The translations under genes and the position numbers were made by a program. The notes under the pieces were generated by a model, which saw only the letters and a program-made list of their open reading frames with translations, was not told the origin of the DNA and made no database searches. Positions 57,940-64,000 of a stretch of DNA of 64,000 bases are shown piece by piece; position 1 is the first letter of the stretch; every line of letters begins with the position of its first letter. This stretch comes from Tetrastigma voinierianum (taxonomy: Eukaryota; Streptophyta; Magnoliopsida; Vitales; Vitaceae), in the NCBI GenBank assembly GCA_016808115.1, contig JAEQBH010001508.1:124001-188000 (forward strand). The letters run 5' to 3'.

Positions 57940-59560
57940 ACGAATGTTCCTTTACAAATCAACCGATTTCTCAATGACCGATGGTATCGACTAAACATGG
58001 GCAGGAGCAATGTCGCCAACCCCTGAGGACGCAACACCACCAGACGATACTGACAATGCACAACCGTGAGACGCTCGGCTCTTCACGACTAGCAACGAGA
58101 TGGAAGACACTTCGCTCCGCACTAGCATCCGCTAAGGGAGTTGCGTAACTCACCGTATATGTGCAATGCCCATAGGAGGCACAATGTGTCTGGGTGGAAG
58201 GACCATTCCACAAGAGGAATAACAACACCTCGACGCCCCCCGAGACGTTGACGAAGGAGGAGAAAATAGCTAAACTAGAGGGCATGGATCCCATAACCCA
58301 ACACCCCCCTTTCTTCTCGGAGATAGCACTGAGGATGGGTGCCTCTGTGTGAACGACGGAGATGAGCCAACCCCTTATCGCGGGAAAGGGAACAATCTCG
58401 GGAGCAAATGGGTTCTAGACATCCAACAAGAGCTCAACCACTTGAAGGAGGTCAGAAAAGGCTCCAGCCCCCCGCCTTCCATGGATACTCAGTGTTGAAC
58501 TGAATCTTCATTCACGCCAGGTACACACTTCCTTTCCCCCGTCCTAAATTCGTGATACGCAGATTGACGGGACAAAGGATCTCGTAGACTAATTCAACAC
58601 ATTACAAAATCTTAGATGAGCCAGACGATACCAGACCTCGTGAGATGTAGAAGTTTTCGCCATCACACTAAAAGGCTCAAGATTAGCCCGGTTCAACAAT
58701 TATCGCCACTCAATCTCATCTCAAAGAGTTTCTGACGCTTTCGCATCCCACTTTTAGCCGAGTCGACGGCAGAGCCGCTACCACCGCTGACGCAGCAGGC
58801 CCACAGAGATTTGAGGTCCCACGTCTGAGGTTAACCGGAGTTTCTTAAGGTACACATTCTAGATGAGAATTTGCTTATCATCGACTCCTTATCGCTCTAA
58901 GATATGGTTCAAAGATCAGCCTTATCTCGAAGAACCTTCGAGATGGCCAGTGTGTTGTTAAAGCAGAAATATATCAACGTGGCGAGGAGGCCCCTTATAG
59001 CTAAGTGGGGAGCTCTTCCGGCCGCAGGTAAAGGGGCGGGGATGAGAAAAGAAGGATCGGGGCCTCAGAAGAGAAGAGACGACAGATCTCCATAGAAGGG
59101 GAATGTAGATCGAGCCTTCAAAGAGAAGAGGTATCAGGACCGCTTGGACCACTCTTAGCTCGAGCTGCAAACGCAATAGTTTACTGCAGGCTCACTTCTG
59201 GCCGCCTTAACAAGTCCCATACGAGGTGCGCATGAGCAGTTTTAAGGTGGCCGCCTCAAATGCGGCAGGGTCTTATCAAAACATAACCAGACTGAGTTCC
59301 ACGAGATCATGGGCACCGAATGCATGATTGTATTCGGGCCAGGTGAAAGAATCAAATTCCTAATCGACGTGGGATATCTCCGTCGCTACGTGGCCCGCAA
59401 GACTGGACTAAGCACCTTCTCCACCACCTTCGCCACCAGTTCTCACCAAAGATCGCCATCCGGATCACGCCTGCATTTTCGCGGATTTCCGCTAGTGGTG
59501 GGATCCAGCTTCAGCCAGAAGGGGTCACCCACGCAAGATCAAATTAGGGGAGATTGAGGT
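57940..59560 (+). pseudogene. T2 gag remnant
   Basis: Plus-strand pieces in order: LDIQQELNHLKE (about 58420), SDAFASHF-like wording (about 58730-58755), MASVLLKQKYINVARRPLIA (58940-58999), which matches the AEKYIN gag segment, and HEIMGTECM...IKFLIDVGYLRRYVARKTG (59300-59407). The last is the hallmark Tat gag end (HxxxGHxTExC...IExLIxxGYLRxYV). No continuous frame exists. Confidence 0.75.
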
Positions 59561-59640
59561 GTTAGTTACGTTCAGTCTCTGTTGATACACCATAACCTTT
59601 CGACTTCGAAGGTCACAACATCCCCACCGACGCAATTTTG
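59560..59640 (+). pseudogene. T2 protease-leader remnant
   Basis: The plus strand encodes, with shifts, an ITF...FEGH...HPH-like segment (59580-59640), the same block as QHPHDD in T1. It stops at the inverted junction with T3. Confidence 0.6.
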
Positions 59641-61120
59641 GCTACCGCGTCATCATGGGGATGTCGCGCCCTCCACGTCGTGAGTTCGAGAAGGTTATGG
59701 CGGTATCCAACCGAGGGAGCTTGGACACGGCCTGTACCTTTAGTTTCTCCCCCGATCCGACAACGCGTAGGGGCGCACTTTCTAGTATAACTGACTTCAC
59801 CACTGAGAATCCTCGGAACGCATTGATCTCAAGGGCTGTTGATGCCGAGTCAAGGCAGATCCGATCTTCCGAGCCATGTAATTACGAGATGTCCACGCCT
59901 CTGATTAGGGAATTCGATTTCTTTCTTCAACCGAATACACCATCCGTTCAAGGCCTATAATCTTCGTGGGAACCTGTAGTACTTGGTTATGTCTCTTTGC
60001 TCGTCCGCCTTCATCCGGCATCACCACCTTAAAAACTTCTCAAGTATGTTGCACCTCGTATAGGACTTGAGACATCACGCCAAGTAGGGGGTGAACTCGC
60101 CGAGGTGGTGGTACCGTAGCTACATCACCGGGTGGACCCAAGCGGTCCCTAACGCACTCTTCTCTCGGGATCGACCCTATCTTCTCTCGTTCCTCCGTGA
60201 GACTGTTCCCGGTCTTTCATCTTCTAGGGCTCGGCCCTCTTTTTCATCCTTGCTTTTCTTCTTTTATGCGAAAGAGCTTCCCCGCTTAAACATAAGGGCC
60301 TCCCTCACGCTCGATGTATTTTTCTACTTTAAGGAGCACCCCGCCATAGTCAGTTCGAGGGTTCTAGACGGAGAACATTAGGTCTTTGACTGATCCTCAG
60401 CCCAGCCGATAAAGGCTATTGTGGAAAATTTCATATGGGATGTCTACCTTTAATGACTCGAGTTGAACCTCTGGGACGACCTCATATTCTCCCGTGGCCT
60501 GCTTATCACAACATGTGGTAGCTTGGCTTCCTGTACGTCCGAGCTTTGATGAAGTGGGATACAAAAGTGATGGAGAGCTCTCTGAAGGATGAGATTGAGG
60601 CTGGCGGGAGCCTATTGAACCAGGCCAATGTTTAGCCTTTTAGCGTGATGTCAAAGGCTTTACATCGCATGGGGTCCTGGTATCCGCAACCCATCCAGTT
60701 TTCAGGTGGTTGAGGTGGGTCACGGATCCTTCATTCCGCTCAAAGGCCCCATCTAAGGCATCCTGAATTTCGTCGGGAGAGGGAAGTATAGTACCCCGGC
60801 CGTGAACGAGGATTCCATTTGTTGTACCAGAGCATACCTTTTACAACCTCCTTCATATGGCTGAGCTCTTATTAGATGTCCTAGAACCGCTACTCCCAAG
60901 ATTGTTCCCCCTTCCCCTGTTGATAAGGGGTTGGCTCATCACCTCCGTCAAGCTCGCGTGCATCCCCTCATTGCACCATCTCCGGGGGTATGTAGGGACT
61001 GAACCTCCCGGGTCCCTGGGCCATTTTCCTCCTCTCACAATGTCCAAGCCGAGGTGTTGTTGTTCCTCTTGTGGAATGGTGGTATTGCGGGCCTTCACTC
61101 AGCCTCGTCAGGTTCCTATG
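59641..61120 (-). pseudogene. T3 gag and protease-leader remnant, opposite orientation to T2
   Basis: From right to left on the minus strand: a gag N-terminal part with MSQPLINRGRGNNLGSSGS (60937-60881; compare EMSQPLIAGKGNNLG on the plus strand near 58360), then IQDALDGAFERNEGSVTHLN (60770-60711), DVKAFDITLKG, WFNRLPPASISSFREL and FVSHFIKART (60660-60530), then a gag C-terminal part (60400-60240) and the protease leader with VSKLPRLDT-type wording (about 59740-59700). T3 is cut on the right by the LTR at 61125, so its own LTR and PBS are absent. Confidence 0.78.
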
Positions 61121-61124
61121 GGTA

Positions 61125-63753
61125 TGTTACAACTGCCTAGTGAGTTCGCCAACTTCAGAAACTCGAAAATTCAATTTTTTTTCCAAAAGGGTAAAATCCA
61201 ATTTCGCTGAAAAACCCGAAATTTCAGATCCTGATGACCTAAACTGACCACGCTGCTAAATCTGTCTCACGAAATCTAGTGACCGAGAAAGTTTCTCATT
61301 AATTTTGAGACAATCGGAATATTTTACAATTTTTCGTAATAAGTCACAATGGTTTTCAGAACGAGATTTTTAAGAAAATCTCAGAAGTCAGGAAATGACT
61401 TGGGTTAAGTTCATTTAAAATAAAGTGAATTGAAAAGAAATAAATGATTTCGGGATAAAAACGGACCCGAATAAAGCAATATGAACCATGACTATCAAAT
61501 AATAATATAATAATAAGAATAAGAATAATAATAAAAAATAAAAATAAAAACGAAAGTCAAAAAAAAAAAACAGGAGGCCATTTTTTGTCTCTGGGGAGCA
61601 GAGAGCGCTTATGAGAGAAATTATTTTTTAACTTTTCTTCTCTTTGTTTCTTTCTCGTATTTATGGAAATCGACTCGTAAGTTTTTATCGTGGCCGAAGG
61701 CAAAGCTCGACGACGCTACGAGAGCTAATGCGTGGACACCAAAATTCGAGGTCAGCCAAACCCACGAGGTAGAGAATTTTCCTATCAGTTATTTCTAGCC
61801 TAAAGGCTATTTAATGGTCAGGATTGGCTTTTAGAGGCCGTGAAAGGCCATAAATTTCGCCTCAAATTTTTTGGATCATAGAATTTTTAGAAATTTTCGG
61901 GATTGTTTCTGACAAATTGGCTAATTTTCGACTGTTCGAACAAGCTGGTCAATAGACCTGCTTTTTGACAAATTATGATAGAATTTTCGACTATTTTCTG
62001 GCAGCCCCCGCATCGTGGCCGAGGCTCGCTTTGATCCCGTGATTGATGTCTTCGGGTTTTCGGGTGTGTTTTGGTATCACAATATCTTGGGTGATGAATC
62101 GTGAAGGGAATTCAAGAGGTGTCATGTTTTATATGGGTCTAGATTTGGGTCATTTCAGGTGTTATTGTTGAAAGTGAATAATATGATTGAGTGGTTCGTG
62201 TGTCATTGTGACAAATAAATGACACATAGTTGTACATGATTGAGGCCATTACATGGCTCATTGGAGGCTAGTCGTAACAAATCAGGTCACTGTGCCTAGG
62301 ATTGATGTGTGTCATTACCTGTGGTAGTGACTTCAGATGTCCATGTATGCTGAATTAATATGTTTGATTTGAATCTGTAAGGAACCTTAATATGAATGTC
62401 CAAATGATGCATGGATAAATATGCATGAGTATGTATGCACATATAGTTCCTCATTATATATGTAGCATGGTATGAATAGGTAATGGTATAATTGTAATTA
62501 TACATGCACAAAAACATCGTATAACAATGGGTGTGAGTGCATAGTTGAGATCGATTAATCGTGTTGTGTTCGATGGTGTGTCGTGAGTACACGATTGTGG
62601 ATCAACACTGCATATGGTGTTTATTAGTGGGCTAGGTTAATAGGACAACGTCCAAATGAGTCATACGGGTTAAGGAAATGGAAATGGCTCATTGCATTTC
62701 ATATGCACTAGGGCACCCTAGAACAATAGGAGTGAGTGCATGAGGTGGTTTCTTGAGAGAATTGTTTCGAGAGTTGACCAACAATATTATTTATCGGAGT
62801 ATGTTCACTACAACATCGGAGGGTTGTCCATATAATATCAATCGTCGGAGTTTGCCCAATTGATATATATCGGAGGGTTGTCCACAAAATAGATTATCGG
62901 AGTTTGTCCACTATTTATATCGGAGGGTTGTCCACGATTAAAAACAAATACCTTAGTTTGGAAATGGTTTTCATTCATGGCAAAAATGCATGCTCGAGGG
63001 AGTCAAGAGGACTCGAGGCGATGGTTGTAAATGAAAAATGAAAAGATTAAGAGTAATCTTGGGTTGTCATCGGAAAATGACAGTAATTCACACTTGGAAA
63101 ATTGCGTGTGTGAGGGAGTCGGTGAGGACTAAGAATATGGGATAGGGTGAGTCACATTCTCATCCATGACATGTAGACATTTAAGTAGGGATATACATGA
63201 TTCACTTGAATGTTTTGTTTGTTTGTTTGGATGTCATTGCATGTGTACTTAGGTGAGGAGTAGCCCTTATAGGAGATTATCACTACTGGGCTTTGCTCAC
63301 CCTGGCTGTGGGACCCCTTTCGTGCACAGTCAGGTAAAGTGCCGACCCAAGATCTTCGGAGCCAAAGACATATGAAGAAAGTCGGCTAGGGCTTTGATAT
63401 ATACTTTGTAAATATATATGGGTTGTATTTATTTGTATAAGAGCGATAATTAAACTCTTATGGACTATGGTTTTATAGTCATGTGCTTATATAGTTTGAG
63501 TATGGATAAATGGGACCTACAGGCCATTTTTACTGCATGTGGACCTGTGTGGTCATTGTATAATATTGGGCCATGTTGCCATGTAATCGTATTGCGCCAG
63601 ATTTTTCTCCCCATACAAAGCGAGATCACGATTAAGTAAATTATGGGTCCCGAAAAAGGGGACACGATGGTGTGGAGTCAGGTTACTCGACACCCACGGG
63701 TATTCCGAGGGTTGACGGGTTGTCAACGGGACCCCCGAGATAGGGGTGTCACA
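61125..63753 (+). mobile_element. E4: 5' LTR of a gypsy element that leaves the window
   Basis: Starts TGTTACAACTGCC and ends AGGGGTGTCACA, 2629 bp, followed by an iMet-type PBS at 63757. Wording such as CAAAAGGGTAAAATCC and AAAAACGGACCCGAATAAAG matches the start of the E2 LTR on the minus strand. It holds a run of AAT/AAG repeats (61496-61560) and tandem TATCGGAGGGTTGTCCA units (62810-62935). The right edge is firm, the left edge probable. Confidence 0.75.
62810..62935. repeat. Tandem repeats of TCGGAGGGTTGTCCA / TCGGAGTTTGTCCA
   Basis: Six units alternate in type (GGAGTATGTTCAC, GGAGGGTTGTCCA, GGAGTTTGCCCA, GGAGGGTTGTCCA, GGAGTTTGTCCA, GGAGGGTTGTCCA), about 19-23 bp apart, inside the E4 LTR. 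Confidence 0.85.
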
Positions 63754-63756
63754 TCA

Positions 63757-63773
63757 TGGTATCAGAGCATAGG
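63757..63773 (+). other. E4 primer binding site, tRNA-iMet type
   Basis: TGGTATCAGAGCATAGG starts 3 bp after the LTR end and exactly matches the TGGTATCAGAGC core complementary to initiator tRNA-Met. The leader continues to the window end. Confidence 0.9.
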
Positions 63774-64000
63774 TATACAACTACCTAGGGCTTGAGGGAC
63801 ATGGGCTTAGGCCATTGCTATTGCAGTGAAATTGATACTAGCGTCATAGCTTGGTATCGGAGTTTAGGTACATGAATACCTAGGAGTTCATGGACGGCTT
63901 GTAATCTTCATCGTGATGCATGGTGTTTCAGGTTGTGTCTGGATATGTGTTCCATGTTTGTGATTGTGCATTGCGTGGTTATCAGGCGGGAAAATTATAT
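63774..64000 (+). other. E4 leader with a duplicated PBS-like block
   Basis: A second block at 63852-63883, TTGGTATCGGAGTTTAGG then ACATGAATACCTAGGAG, repeats the PBS and following leader (63757-63790, TACAACTACCTAGGG) about 95 bp downstream. No gag frame starts before the window ends. Confidence 0.7.

Overview
The window looks like a stretch of a large, repeat-rich flowering-plant nuclear genome. It is packed with degenerate Ty3/gypsy and Ty1/copia LTR retrotransposons, a CACTA (En/Spm-like) DNA transposon with plant-type introns, MITE-like fragments and long (TA)n tracts. I found no intact host gene, rRNA, tRNA or CRISPR array. The species cannot be named from the sequence. Every transposon coding region seen carries stops and frameshifts, so almost nothing here should make a full-length protein.

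Layout. 1-5.42 kb: end of an Athila-like element, a long LTR with an array of the word TGTCGCGACA, and a tRNA-Asp-type primer binding site. 5.4-24.6 kb: one minus-strand gypsy element (called E2). Its integrase, RNase H and RT lie at 5.4-7.46 kb, protease and gag at 13.35-14.95 kb, leader at 16.76-17.02 kb and 5' LTR at 17.02-24.58 kb. E2 is split by three later insertions: non-autonomous element LARD-A (7464-13348, TSD ACGGC), a solo LTR (15018-16755) and LARD-B (18487-23144). 24.6-41.7 kb: a plus-strand Ty1/copia element (C1) split by two related solo-type LTRs (24592-27638 and 28196-30157) and by a complete but decayed chromovirus E3 (30747-39821, two LTRs, minus strand, inside the copia RT).

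41.7-46.2 kb: AT-rich, low-repeat sequence with MITE-like ends, a tandem repeat block and one unrecognised small ORF with a TATA box. 46.2-52.7 kb: the CACTA element. Its terminus is at 46292, followed by a subterminal repeat array, and a TNP2/DUF4218/DUF4216 transposase remnant on the minus strand. 52.7-61.1 kb: a clearly more GC-rich cluster of broken Tat-type gypsy elements in both orientations, including a tail-to-tail inverted junction in the protease region. 61.1-64 kb: 5' LTR, tRNA-iMet-type PBS and leader of another gypsy element that runs off the window.

The parts form a layered nest rather than an operon. The copia element appears oldest, E2 and E3 came later, and the LARDs and solo LTRs are youngest. 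The most unusual signal is that several unrelated LTRs carry arrays of short self-complementary words, a different word in each family. In the clearest cases the array lies just upstream of the LTR TATA box.
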